NCBI RefSeq assembly: GCF_001598035.1
Contig: NZ_CP014835.1
Location: forward strand, 1,959,001-2,023,000
DNA: 64,000 nt
Reading direction: 5' to 3'
DNA from: Streptococcus halotolerans
GTDB lineage: Bacteria; Bacillota; Bacilli; Lactobacillales; Streptococcaceae
Shown piece after piece: positions 28,404 to 36,885 of this stretch; within the stretch, counting starts at the first letter, position 1, and every line of letters begins with the position of its first letter. Both the position numbers and the translations under genes were made by a program. The notes under the pieces are model-generated. The model had not been told where the DNA came from and searched no databases. It saw nothing but the letters and a program-made list of their open reading frames with translations.

Positions 28404-29252
28404 ATGATTGAAGTCAATAACATAAAGAAGTCGTACAAGAATTTTGAGTTAGACCTTTCTTTAAAGATTAAGGCAGGTGAAACTGTCGGAATTGTTGGTA
28501 AAAATGGTTCTGGAAAATCAACCTTTTTTAAAGCTCTCCTAGATTTAGTCACTCTTGATCAAGGAAAGATTAGCATGTTCGGTCAGTCTACTCGTGACTT
28601 GAATCATGAGGATTTTGAAAAAATTGGTGTTGTTTTTCCAGATATGGATTTCAATGAACTGATGACCATTAGCGATATCAGCACCATTCTTGATGCTTTC
28701 TACCATTCTTTTGATAAACATGACTTTCTCAAGAAAGTTCAAGCTTTTGGTTTACCTACCAAGACAGCCATTAAAACCTTTTCAACAGGGATGAGAGCTA
28801 AGTTGAAAGTGCTGGTTGCTTTAAGTCATCGGTCCAAGTTGTTGATTCTAGATGAACCTACAGCTGGTTTGGACGTTGTTGCGCGAAAAGAGATTCTCAA
28901 CTTAATTCGAGATTTTCAAGAGAAAGAAGAAGCCGCGGTCTTGATTAGTTCACATGTTTCTTCAGACATTGAAACTTTATGTGATCGGTTGGTCTTGCTT
29001 CATGATGGCAAAATCTTGCTGGAAGAAGATACCGATATTATTTTAGACACCTACGCCCTTCTCAAAATGACTGAAGAGCAGTTTGAATCAATTGCAAAAG
29101 ACTATCTTCAGTATATTGAAAAAGAGGCTTATTATTATAAGTGTTTGACAAATCAAAAAGGTTTTTATAAGGAAAATTATCCACATCTGGTCATCGATGA
29201 TATGACCATTGATGGTTTGCTAGCTATCATTATCGAAGGAGAGAGATTATGA
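28404..29252 (+). CDS. ABC transporter ATP-binding protein
   Basis: A 282-residue ATPase with Walker A GKNGSGKST, signature FSTGMRAKLK, Walker B LLILDEPTAGLD and switch His in SSHVSSD. It resembles BcrA/YtrB-type exporter ATPases. Adjacent ATGs at 28401 and 28404 both fit; the second has the better Shine-Dalgarno spacing. It directly follows the GntR gene and overlaps the permease gene by 4 bp. Confidence 0.92.
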   Translation: MIEVNNIKKSYKNFELDLSLKIKAGETVGIVGKNGSGKSTFFKALLDLVTLDQGKISMFGQSTRDLNHEDFEKIGVVFPDMDFNELMTISDISTILDAFYHSFDKHDFLKKVQAFGLPTKTAIKTFSTGMRAKLKVLVALSHRSKLLILDEPTAGLDVVARKEILNLIRDFQEKEEAAVLISSHVSSDIETLCDRLVLLHDGKILLEEDTDIILDTYALLKMTEEQFESIAKDYLQYIEKEAYYYKCLTNQKGFYKENYPHLVIDDMTIDGLLAIIIEGERL

Positions 29253-29902
29253 AAGGTTTACTGATAAAAGATGTTCAAATGATAAAGAAACAGCTGAGTC
29301 TGGTGCTGGTGCTTGCTGCCATCTTAGTCGGGATTGCTGTCTTTTCAGATGACACAGTATTCTCAGTGAGTTTTTTCACCTATTTTATCGGCCTTATGGC
29401 CATTAGCACGATTAGCCAGGATGATAGGTCTAAAGGACAAGCCTATCTATTTTGTTTACCAGTTTCGCGGACACAGTATGTATTGGAAAAATATGTCTTG
29501 AGTTTCTTTTTGATTTTCTTAGCTTGGTTAATGTCGTTCGGGGTGATCTTGCTATCTCGTCAATTCCCTCATCACATGTCGTCAAAGAGTTTTTTCTTAC
29601 CTTACTTATTTGTTTTATTGTCGTGTTGCTTACTGATTAACCTTCTGATTCCGGTTTATTTAAAATTTGGAGGTGAAAAATCTCGGCATGTTATCATGAT
29701 AACATTTGCAGGATTGTTCTTAGTCTACTTGCAAGTGACGCATGCGGTCGATGGTGTATCAGCTTGGTTTGCTAGCTTGGTTCGTCACGTATTAGGGATA
29801 GAATTCATGGTTCTCATTTCTATTGGAACTCTTGTTATTTGTTCTACAGCCGCATTGTCTGTCCTAATTAGTAAAAACATTATGCAGAGAAAAGAATTTT
29901 AG
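29249..29902 (+). CDS. ABC-2 type permease
   Basis: A 217-residue integral membrane protein with about six hydrophobic segments, matching small ABC-2 permeases found with YtrA-type regulators. The start overlaps the ATPase stop (ATGA), which indicates coupled translation. The cargo is unknown. RTQYVLEKYVLSF, between the second and third helices, is typical of these permeases. Confidence 0.85.
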   Translation: MKGLLIKDVQMIKKQLSLVLVLAAILVGIAVFSDDTVFSVSFFTYFIGLMAISTISQDDRSKGQAYLFCLPVSRTQYVLEKYVLSFFLIFLAWLMSFGVILLSRQFPHHMSSKSFFLPYLFVLLSCCLLINLLIPVYLKFGGEKSRHVIMITFAGLFLVYLQVTHAVDGVSAWFASLVRHVLGIEFMVLISIGTLVICSTAALSVLISKNIMQRKEF

Positions 29903-29911
29903 GAGGAAATC

Positions 29912-29986
29912 ATGATTGAAACTCTTTTGTGCCTTATTAGTATTGGTGTTTTGTTGTATTGGCTGTATCACAAAATGCAAAAATAG
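29912..29986 (+). CDS. 24-residue membrane peptide after the ABC permease
   Basis: ATG 29912 is preceded by the strong Shine-Dalgarno AGGAGG. The 24 residues form a single hydrophobic helix (ETLLCLISIGVLLYWLY) with the basic tail HKMQK. It lies 9 bp after the permease and before the operon terminator. It could be a small subunit of the exporter. The homology is unknown to me. Confidence 0.6.
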   Translation: MIETLLCLISIGVLLYWLYHKMQK

Positions 29987-30036
29987 AAAGGAAGTCCTTC
30001 TAGTTGAATGGCAAAAGGTTATGTTGATAATTGCTT

Positions 30037-30062
30037 AAAAAGAACTCGTCTGAGTTCTTTTT
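30037..30062 (+). terminator. Intrinsic terminator of the GntR-ABC operon
   Basis: AAAAAGAACTC / GAGTTCTTTTT, 11-bp stem with a 4-base loop ending in T. Confidence 0.88.
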
Positions 30063-30139
30063 GTTTGCAGGCTAGGCTTTTGATTTTTTAAGAATTTTGC
30101 TATGCTAATAGTAAGTGATAAAGTAGAAAGAGGTTTAGG

Positions 30140-30955
30140 ATGGTTCAGTTAATCGCTATCGATATGGATGGCACGCTCTTAGATAGTCAAAAAAAATTAT
30201 CCCAGGAAAACATCAACGCTATTCAAGAAGCTGTTGCTGCTGGTATTAAAATTGTGATTTGTACCGGTCGTTCGCAGGCTGGGGTGAAGCCATATTTTGA
30301 TCAACTAGGTCTTCACGAAGAAGAATATGTTATTTTAAATAATGGCTGCTCGCTTCATGAAACGCTCAATTGGTCGACTCTTTATGGCAAACCTTTGCGC
30401 CATTCAGATATGCTAACATTGCAGTCTTATGTGGATAATCATTTGGAAGTTGATCTGGTGTTAGCAACTAATAAGGATTATTATTTTGTTGGAGAAAAAC
30501 CTTCAGAGATTGCTCAAGCTGATGCTGATTCAGTCTTTACCAACTTATTGCCAATCAAAAAAGAAGACCTGTCAACCATTGAAGAGCCTGTATACAATGC
30601 CATGTACATGGGAACCCCAAAAGCTATCGATGCCTTTCAGAACCAATACGAAACTGACATTGTGAACGCTTATACTGGCGTGCGTAGCCAAGACTTTCTT
30701 TATGAAGTCTTACCTCAACATTCTAATAAAGCTACTGGATTAGCAGAACTTGTCAAACGGTTAGGATTGGACCCCAGTCAAATCATGACCATCGGCGATG
30801 GCAACAATGATATTGAGATGCTGGATTTTTCAGGATTTGCAGTTGCCATGGGAAATGCCTCAGAGGCGGTTAAAGTTCATGCCGATAAAATCACACTAAA
30901 CAACGATCAAGCAGGAGTTGCCTATGCTATCAGAGAATTTGTCCTTAAATCCTAA
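30140..30955 (+). CDS. HAD phosphatase, Cof family (first of two)
   Basis: A 271-residue haloacid dehalogenase of the Cof type IIB family. The motif I DMDGTLLDS carries the nucleophile Asp, and GDGNNDIEML is motif IV. These are soluble sugar-phosphate or nucleotide phosphatases with broad substrates. It overlaps the next, paralogous gene by 32 bp. AGAGG precedes the ATG. Confidence 0.93.
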   Translation: MVQLIAIDMDGTLLDSQKKLSQENINAIQEAVAAGIKIVICTGRSQAGVKPYFDQLGLHEEEYVILNNGCSLHETLNWSTLYGKPLRHSDMLTLQSYVDNHLEVDLVLATNKDYYFVGEKPSEIAQADADSVFTNLLPIKKEDLSTIEEPVYNAMYMGTPKAIDAFQNQYETDIVNAYTGVRSQDFLYEVLPQHSNKATGLAELVKRLGLDPSQIMTIGDGNNDIEMLDFSGFAVAMGNASEAVKVHADKITLNNDQAGVAYAIREFVLKS

Positions 30956-31760
30956 CATTAAGTTAGTTGCCATTGATATGGATGGCACGCTTTTGGATGA
31001 GGCTAAACAATTAACCGCAGAAAATAAAGAAGCCATTAGGAAGGCGCGTCAAGCTGGGGTTCATGTTGTCATTTGTACGGGGCGTCCCAAGTCAGGTATT
31101 TTACCTTATGCTCAGGAACTTGGTTTAGAAGATGATTATGTGATTGCCAACAACGGCTCTTGGCTTTTTAAGACCAATGACTGGTCACCGCTAGCCTCCC
31201 ATAGTCTCTCTCGTGAAGCTTTGGAACATATAGTCGCTATCTTTGACAATACCCCAGGCATTAATCTGGTGTTCTTCACTCAAGAAGCCAATTATGCCTT
31301 GGGAAAAGAGCTCTATCCAGCAGCTATCCGTGATGCGGAGATTGAAAATTCTAAGCTATATCACACCACGTTTGAGGCATTTTTAGATCTAGATATTCCA
31401 GTAGCTGTTGCAGTCTTTATGGGAGAAGAGACGGTCATGGACGCCTTCCAAGACAGAGCAGATGCTCTTTTATCTGAACAGGTAGCAACAGTGCGTAGTA
31501 TGGACTACGCCTATGAAGCTCTACCGCTCGGCGTTGATAAAGGCCGTGCTCTGAAGGACCTAGCGGCAGAGTTAAACCTAGCTCCAGAAAGCATTATGGT
31601 ATTGGGTGACGGTAATAATGATTTAGAAATGTTTGATTTTGCAGGAGTTGCCGTAGCGATGGCAAATGCTTCAGATGCTGTTAAAGCACAAGCTGATTTT
31701 GTGACGCATTCCAATCAAGAATCAGGGGTCGCTAAAGCTATTTATGATCATATTTTATAA
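30924..31760 (+). CDS. HAD phosphatase, Cof family (second of two)
   Basis: A 278-residue paralogue of the preceding gene with the same motifs (DMDGTLLDE, GDGNNDLEM). The start at 30924 has AGGAG 6 bases upstream, inside the preceding gene. The two arose by tandem duplication and have diverged considerably. The substrate is unknown. Confidence 0.93.
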   Translation: MLSENLSLNPNIKLVAIDMDGTLLDEAKQLTAENKEAIRKARQAGVHVVICTGRPKSGILPYAQELGLEDDYVIANNGSWLFKTNDWSPLASHSLSREALEHIVAIFDNTPGINLVFFTQEANYALGKELYPAAIRDAEIENSKLYHTTFEAFLDLDIPVAVAVFMGEETVMDAFQDRADALLSEQVATVRSMDYAYEALPLGVDKGRALKDLAAELNLAPESIMVLGDGNNDLEMFDFAGVAVAMANASDAVKAQADFVTHSNQESGVAKAIYDHIL

Positions 31761-31766
31761 AAAAAC

Positions 31767-31795
31767 AAGCTAGCTGCCTCGTGCAACTAGCTTTT
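31767..31795. terminator. Bidirectional terminator between convergent genes
   Basis: AAGCTAG / CTAGCTT with TTTT on the plus side and a long T run on the minus side, lying between the HAD gene and the TetR gene. Confidence 0.78.
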
Positions 31796-31800
31796 ATGGT

Positions 31801-32358
31801 TTAGACTAACAGGGGTAAATCCATTGCTGCCATTTCTTCTTCTGGGACAACCATGCCTTCGTTAATCCAGCGACCTAGAACAGAAAGGACAGCTTGGCTC
31901 CAGAAGGAATGTCGATACTGATTTTGTTTGCTATCATTTAGTTTTCTAAATTTACTCAAGCGATTGATAATGATATCGTAAATCCATTGCAGCATGTTGT
32001 ATTTAAGGATTATTTTAAGAAGGCGAGCATTTTTCTTAGCCTGTTTAAAGAGGTATAGCCAGGCCTGGTAACGTTCGGTCTGAAAATTAAACCGTTGTAA
32101 GCCTTTAACCACTTTTAATGTTGCCCGTTTAATCATTTTATGAAACAATACTTCTTTGGTTTGGTAATGGCGGTAGAAGGCATTACGAGAGACCCCTGCC
32201 TTTTTCGTAAGCTCTGAAATAGAGATATTTTCTAAAGGTTTTTCTTCCATGAGGAGTATGAGGGCTTCTTCGATAGCTTCCTTGGTGGCTTGTTTAGCTT
32301 CTTGGTTGGCTATTTGTAACGGCTTAAGAGATGGTTCAGGAATAACTTGTGTAGCCAT
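31801..32358 (-). CDS. TetR/AcrR family regulator
   Basis: A 185-residue regulator with the N-terminal helix-turn-helix ISISELTKKAGVSRNAFYRHY and a variable ligand domain. It is divergent from degV, with a 118-bp spacer, so it may control degV or itself. Its target and ligand are unknown. AAAGGA lies before the ATG. Confidence 0.88.
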   Translation of the reverse strand: MATQVIPEPSLKPLQIANQEAKQATKEAIEEALILLMEEKPLENISISELTKKAGVSRNAFYRHYQTKEVLFHKMIKRATLKVVKGLQRFNFQTERYQAWLYLFKQAKKNARLLKIILKYNMLQWIYDIIINRLSKFRKLNDSKQNQYRHSFWSQAVLSVLGRWINEGMVVPEEEMAAMDLPLLV

Positions 32359-32417
32359 GACAAATCCTTTCTTTTTGTGACATCCGACTAAAAATTGCGT
32401 ATTTTTGGGATGTTTAA

Positions 32418-32426
32418 TGATATAAT
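32418..32426 (+). promoter_or_regulatory. Extended -10 of degV
   Basis: TGATATAAT, perfect extended -10. The nearest -35-like TTGCGT is 20 bp upstream. It leaves a leader of about 45 nt. Confidence 0.6.
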
Positions 32427-32476
32427 TTTATTATAAAGTAGTTTGTATGTCAAAATAAAGTACAAGGAGATAAGGT

Positions 32477-33322
32477 ATGACTTGGAAAATTGTCGCAGAT
32501 TCTGGATGCGATCTGAAAGTGTTACAAGATCTAGCAGAAGATGTTAATTTTGTACGAGTTCCTTTAACACTACAGGTTGGAAACCAATTGTTTATTGATG
32601 ATGAAGGACTAGATGTCGAGCATATGCTTGATGTTCTTAAAGAAACAAAGGCAGCAGCTACCTCGGCTTGTCCTAGTCCAGATGCCTATATGAAAGCATT
32701 TGAAGGGGCAGATAATATTGTGGTTGTTACCATAACAGGCGGGTTATCTGGCAGTCAAAATAGTGCCCAGATAGCTAAAGAAATGTATCTTGAAGACCAT
32801 CCTAATACTAATATTCATGTCATTGATAGTTTATCAGCCGGCGGTGAAATGGATCTTTTAGTGCAAAAAATTCAGGAATTGACTGAAGCAGGCTTATCAT
32901 TTGATGATGTTGTTTCACAAATAAAAGATTATCAAGAAAAGACGAAATTGATTTTTGTTCTTGCCAAGGTGGATAATTTAGTCAAAAACGGACGTTTGAA
33001 TAAAGTGCTTGGAAAGGTTATCGGACTGCTAAATATTCGTATGGTTGGTAAGGCTAGCGCAGAAGGAAAGTTGGAGCTCTTGCACAAGGCTAAGGGACAA
33101 AAAAAATCAGTATCAACTTCTTATCAAGAAATGGTCAAGGCAGGTTATCAAGGTGGTCGTGTTTTAATAGCTCATTGTCATAACGCTGCCATCTGTCAAC
33201 AGCTAGAAGAGGCGATTAAGAAAGACTATCCTACGGCAGATGTTCAAATTGTACCAACTTCTGGTTTGTGTAGCTTTTATGCGGAAGAGGGTGGCATTCT
33301 CATGGGATACGAAATCCAATAA
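32477..33322 (+). CDS. DegV family fatty-acid-binding protein
   Basis: A 281-residue DegV/FakB-type protein. Members bind a fatty acid in a deep cleft; some present it to the kinase FakA for phosphorylation. The N-terminal KIVADSGCDL and TSACPSPDAY, plus the TGGLSGSQNSA loop, are typical. It is divergent from the TetR gene. Whether it is FakB-like cannot be decided, since no fakA is nearby. Confidence 0.92.
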   Translation: MTWKIVADSGCDLKVLQDLAEDVNFVRVPLTLQVGNQLFIDDEGLDVEHMLDVLKETKAAATSACPSPDAYMKAFEGADNIVVVTITGGLSGSQNSAQIAKEMYLEDHPNTNIHVIDSLSAGGEMDLLVQKIQELTEAGLSFDDVVSQIKDYQEKTKLIFVLAKVDNLVKNGRLNKVLGKVIGLLNIRMVGKASAEGKLELLHKAKGQKKSVSTSYQEMVKAGYQGGRVLIAHCHNAAICQQLEEAIKKDYPTADVQIVPTSGLCSFYAEEGGILMGYEIQ

Positions 33323-33360
33323 AAAATCGGTAAGCTACAACATTAGCTTACCGATTTTTT
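33321..33360. terminator. Bidirectional terminator between degV and the next gene
   Basis: A 17-bp near-perfect stem (AAAAAATCGGTAAGCTA with its complement) that serves the two convergent genes. Confidence 0.92.
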
Positions 33361-33373
33361 TGATCCACACTAT

Positions 33374-34096
33374 CTATGGGGCATCAGCATTATCAGCAGG
33401 CTCAGCTGATGCAGCATCAGATGAGCCAGGGTTTGCTGGTTCAGGTTGGTTTGTCCCAGCTGAAGGAGCAGGAGCAGCTGGGGCTGGAGTTACTGGTGTA
33501 TAGATGTTAGGTCGACTTTGAGGAGCTTCAACTGCCCCGGACTGATTAGCATTATCATTGTCCTCAGTTTCTGTTTCTGTGTCCAATTCTTCAGAAGAGG
33601 GGGCTGGTTCAGTTGGTAATTCCGCATTTAAGCGTTGGCGAATATCATCGAGTTGCTTTTGCAAGTCTGTCTTTTTATCGCCATCTTTTAATTTGTCGAT
33701 TTCTGTTTGAGCAGCATCAATATCAGTTGCTGACAGCGTTTCACTAGCTTGTTTAACCGCTTTTTCGGCTGTTTTTTCTTGCTTTAAAACAGCTTCAACA
33801 GCATCGATACGTTTTTGCAGTTTGTCCTTCAAGTCACCTTTAGGCAGTTTAGCCAAAGCTTCTTTAGCTTTTTTTAAATGGTCATCATTAGGCTTATCTT
33901 CTAATGTTTTAACCGCTTTTTCGGCAGCTTCTTGGTTTTTAATAGCTTCTGATGAGCTCGACTGGCTTGTTTTTGTTACTTGGCTAGAGCTTTGCTCTTG
34001 AGTAGACTTATTAGCTAGTATATAAACTCCCCCAATAACGATGAGGAGCAATACAGACAAGAGCATAAAGAGTGTTTCACTTTTTGATTTTAACAT
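33374..34096 (-). CDS. Membrane-anchored helical-repeat protein of unknown function
   Basis: A 240-residue protein with one N-terminal membrane helix (about residues 10-28) and then an extracellular part. A Ser/Gln-rich linker is followed by two charged helical repeats, each beginning AEKAV (about residues 58-110 and 110-155), and a Pro/Ala/Glu-rich C-terminal tail without LPXTG. The repeats look like three-helix modules seen in streptococcal surface proteins. The function is unknown. It is convergent with degV and divergent from the Na/Pi gene. Confidence 0.7.
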   Translation of the reverse strand: MLKSKSETLFMLLSVLLLIVIGGVYILANKSTQEQSSSQVTKTSQSSSSEAIKNQEAAEKAVKTLEDKPNDDHLKKAKEALAKLPKGDLKDKLQKRIDAVEAVLKQEKTAEKAVKQASETLSATDIDAAQTEIDKLKDGDKKTDLQKQLDDIRQRLNAELPTEPAPSSEELDTETETEDNDNANQSGAVEAPQSRPNIYTPVTPAPAAPAPSAGTNQPEPANPGSSDAASAEPADNADAP

Positions 34097-34263
34097 TTGA
34101 TTTCCTTCATATCGTCTTATTCTTTAACTATTATAAAGGACAATTGTTAAAATGCCAACCTAAACCCATAATTTCTTAAAAAAATCCTTGTGCCCTTTAT
34201 CATATTCTATTAAAATAGAAGTGTTGTCTAGTAGACAAAATAAAAAAGTTTGGGGATAAACAT

Positions 34264-35895
34264 ATGTCTATCAACTGGCAAGAAATTGCCTTTAGCTTCC
34301 TAGGTGGTCTAGGTCTCTTCCTTTTTAGTATTAAATATATGGGAGATGGCTTGCAACAAGCTGCAGGGGATAAATTACGTGACTATATTGACAGATACAC
34401 TAGCAATCCTTTCTTGGGAGTCTTGATTGGGATTGTCATTACTGGATTGATTCAATCTAGTTCAGGTGTGACTGCGATTGCGGTTGGTTTGGTATCAGCG
34501 GGTCTTCTGGGGCTGCGACAAGCTATTGGTATTGTTATGGGTGCCAATATTGGAACGACAGTTACTTCTTTTTTGATTGGTTTCAAATTAGGAGACTATG
34601 GACTCCCTATTTTATTTGTCGGTGCGGTATTACTCTTATTTGTGAAAAATCGAAAACTCAATAATTTAGGAAAAATTCTCTTTGGTCTTGGTGGTCTTTT
34701 CTTCGCCTTGAACCTTATGGGGGATGCCATGGCACCGCTGAGAGACATTCAAGCCTTTCGCGATTATATGGTTAGTTTGAGCGATAAGCCGCTTCAAGGG
34801 GTGTTCATCGGGACTCTCTTGACAGTTCTCATACAGTCATCATCAGCGACAATCGGTATTTTGCAAAGTCTTTATGCGGGTGGTTTGCTTGATTTGAATG
34901 GTGCCCTACCAATCCTTTTTGGTGATAATATTGGAACAACCATCACGGCTGTCTTGGCGGCTTTAGGAGCTAATATTGCTGCTAAGCGGGTGGCTGGTGC
35001 TCACGTCATGTTTAATGTGATCGGTACTGTCATCTGCTTGATTCTCTTAGCACCATTTACGCATTTAGTGGCATGGTTCCAAGGTCAATTGGGCTTGACA
35101 AAAGAAATGACGATTGCCTTTGCCCATGGAACGTTTAACATTACCAATACCGTGGTGCAATTTCCATTCATCGGGGCTTTGGCTTACATTGTCACGAAAA
35201 TCATTCCGGGTGAGGATGAAGTGGTTAAATACGAAGCCCTTTATCTTGACCGTGGTCTTATCACGTCAGCACCGTCTATTGCGCTTGGAAATGCTAAACG
35301 TGAATTAGTTCATTTGGCTTCCTATTCTGTTCAAGCGTTAGAAGCTTCCTATGCTTATATTTCCTCATCTGATAGTAAGTATGCTGCTAAAGTTGAAAAA
35401 TATGAAAATGCTGTTAATACGATTGATGAAGAATTGACCAGCTATCTTATTGCTATTTCAAATGAAGCTCTTAATGAGAGTGAAAATGAAGTACTTGCCA
35501 GTTCGCTAGACTCCTCTCGTGACCTCGAGCGTATCGCTGATCATGCTAATGAGTTAGCGCAATTGACGACAGAAACACTGTCTAAAAATGTCATTTTCTC
35601 AGAAGAAGCTCAGGCTGAGCTAAAGAAAATGTATACGATGGCGCATCGCTTAGTTCTAGACAGCATTCGTGTGGTTGTCGACCATGATAAAGTATTGGCT
35701 GGTGAACTTTTAGAGCGCCATAAGGATATTGTTAAGTTAGAGCGTAAATATCGTCGTGTTCATACTAAACGTCTTAACCGCGGGGAATGTTCAGCGCAAG
35801 CAGGTATCAGCTATGTGGATATCTTATCTCATTACACGCGTATCTCTGATCATGGCATCAACTTGGTTGAAAAAGTTATTGAGGATGTCATTTAA
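34264..35895 (+). CDS. Na+/phosphate symporter with PhoU-like domain
   Basis: A 543-residue NptA/YjbB-type protein. Two inverted Na/Pi repeats each carry the QSSS motif (GLIQSSSGVTAIAVG and LIQSSSATIGILQ), with about eight membrane helices over residues 1-310. A PhoU-like helical domain occupies about residues 340-540. It imports phosphate coupled to Na+. GGGG lies upstream of the ATG, and its own terminator follows. Confidence 0.93.
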   Translation: MSINWQEIAFSFLGGLGLFLFSIKYMGDGLQQAAGDKLRDYIDRYTSNPFLGVLIGIVITGLIQSSSGVTAIAVGLVSAGLLGLRQAIGIVMGANIGTTVTSFLIGFKLGDYGLPILFVGAVLLLFVKNRKLNNLGKILFGLGGLFFALNLMGDAMAPLRDIQAFRDYMVSLSDKPLQGVFIGTLLTVLIQSSSATIGILQSLYAGGLLDLNGALPILFGDNIGTTITAVLAALGANIAAKRVAGAHVMFNVIGTVICLILLAPFTHLVAWFQGQLGLTKEMTIAFAHGTFNITNTVVQFPFIGALAYIVTKIIPGEDEVVKYEALYLDRGLITSAPSIALGNAKRELVHLASYSVQALEASYAYISSSDSKYAAKVEKYENAVNTIDEELTSYLIAISNEALNESENEVLASSLDSSRDLERIADHANELAQLTTETLSKNVIFSEEAQAELKKMYTMAHRLVLDSIRVVVDHDKVLAGELLERHKDIVKLERKYRRVHTKRLNRGECSAQAGISYVDILSHYTRISDHGINLVEKVIEDVI

Positions 35896-35920
35896 AAGAA
35901 AGTTTATAGAACCCGAAAAC

Positions 35921-35954
35921 AAAGATCTTAGAATTTCTTTTCTAAGGTCTTTTT
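35921..35954 (+). terminator. Intrinsic terminator after the Na/Pi gene
   Basis: AAAGATCTTAGAA / TTCTAAGGTCTTT, 13 pairs, followed by T. Confidence 0.88.
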
Positions 35955-36814
35955 GAATACGACGGGCATGTTGCACATCTAAGGTGAAAGGCCTCTGTTG
36001 TCATCCACTACTGGTGAACCTAATAGTAACTTCTAAGTCTGATGCTAGACATTGAAACCGTCAGAGGAAAGAATAGTGATATCATGGCATGACGAACTGG
36101 AAAACAATATCAAGATGTGTATAGCGGATAAGCAGACCCAAAACGATAAAGTCCCAAAAGTAGACATCATTAACATGCATCCATTACGAGAGTAATTGCA
36201 TTCGGAAAAAGGTCTGTGCGAAACAGATAATTCTCCCTAGAGTCTTTAGACTCTTTGCTCGAAGTAGAAGTAGTAGTGACGCTTTTGTAATGGAAGTATA
36301 ACAAAGGATTCGAACAATTAAATGATCTTACTCAAGTTAGCCTTGCCTATGATCATTCTTGGCCTGAAAAATGGTGAACTGAAAGTGTCAATGATGGCTA
36401 TTGGTTATCAATCGAGAACAGCATCAATAGAACGACTCTATAAAATGAACGATGTGGAAGTCTATGCATTCTCGTTAACAGTTAGTTGAATCACCGTTTG
36501 CTCCCGAATGGTACGAACGGTGGTGTGAGAGGAGCTAGAACTTCGTTCCCTACTTGATTCTTTTTTAGACTATCGTGAGAAACGGTTGATGAGGATGCCG
36601 TATTCTTCCTAAAAAAGTTACATTAAAGCCTGATCGATATGAACTCTATAGCTAGATCAGTGGGTTTCTGATGGCTCCTGTCTTTGTCAGGTAGCTTAGA
36701 ACATTGCTGTTGATGCTAGTCATGACCTGATTGAAGAAAATAATGGTTTAGCTATTGGTTGTTCTCTTCTTGCTGTTGAAGATCTCGAATTTTTTTGGGC
36801 TAACAAGCTCTTTT
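35955..36814. other. Eroded gene-free region with a group II intron-like 3' end
   Basis: About 860 bp without an intact gene. Several open stretches look like worn coding remnants; near 36085-36190, for example, a stretch reads WHDELENNIKMCIADKQTQN. The part at 36488-36561 resembles domains V and VI of a group II intron. I see no intact reverse transcriptase and no transposase. Confidence 0.5.
36488..36561 (+). other. Possible group II intron 3' end (domains V-VI), decayed
   Basis: CACCGTTTGCTCCCGAATGG and its partner GGTACGAACGG form a hairpin with a GAAT loop, then GGTGGTGTGAGAGG, a second small hairpin (GAAC-TTC-GTTC) and CCCTACTTGATTC. GGTGGTGTGAGAGG and the TACTYGAT-type end are what I remember from bacterial group II introns. 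The catalytic AGC is not intact. This rests on memory of the consensus and is not verified. Confidence 0.35.
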
Positions 36815-36826
36815 TGGTATATACCA
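36815..36826. promoter_or_regulatory. GntR/NagR-type operator at nagA
   Basis: TGGTATATACCA is a perfect 12-bp palindrome touching the nagA -35 box. It matches the general form of NagR (YvoA) sites, TGGTNNNNACCA. The link to NagR is inferred; no nagR is in the window. Confidence 0.5.
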
Positions 36827-36827
36827 G

Positions 36828-36855
36828 TTGAAAAATTTTTTCAAGAGCGTATAAT
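36828..36855 (+). promoter_or_regulatory. Promoter of nagA
   Basis: -35 TTGAAA (36828-36833), 16-bp spacer, -10 TATAAT (36850-36855). Confidence 0.7.
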
Positions 36856-36885
36856 AAGAGAAAAAGGATGAAAGCGAGTACAGAC

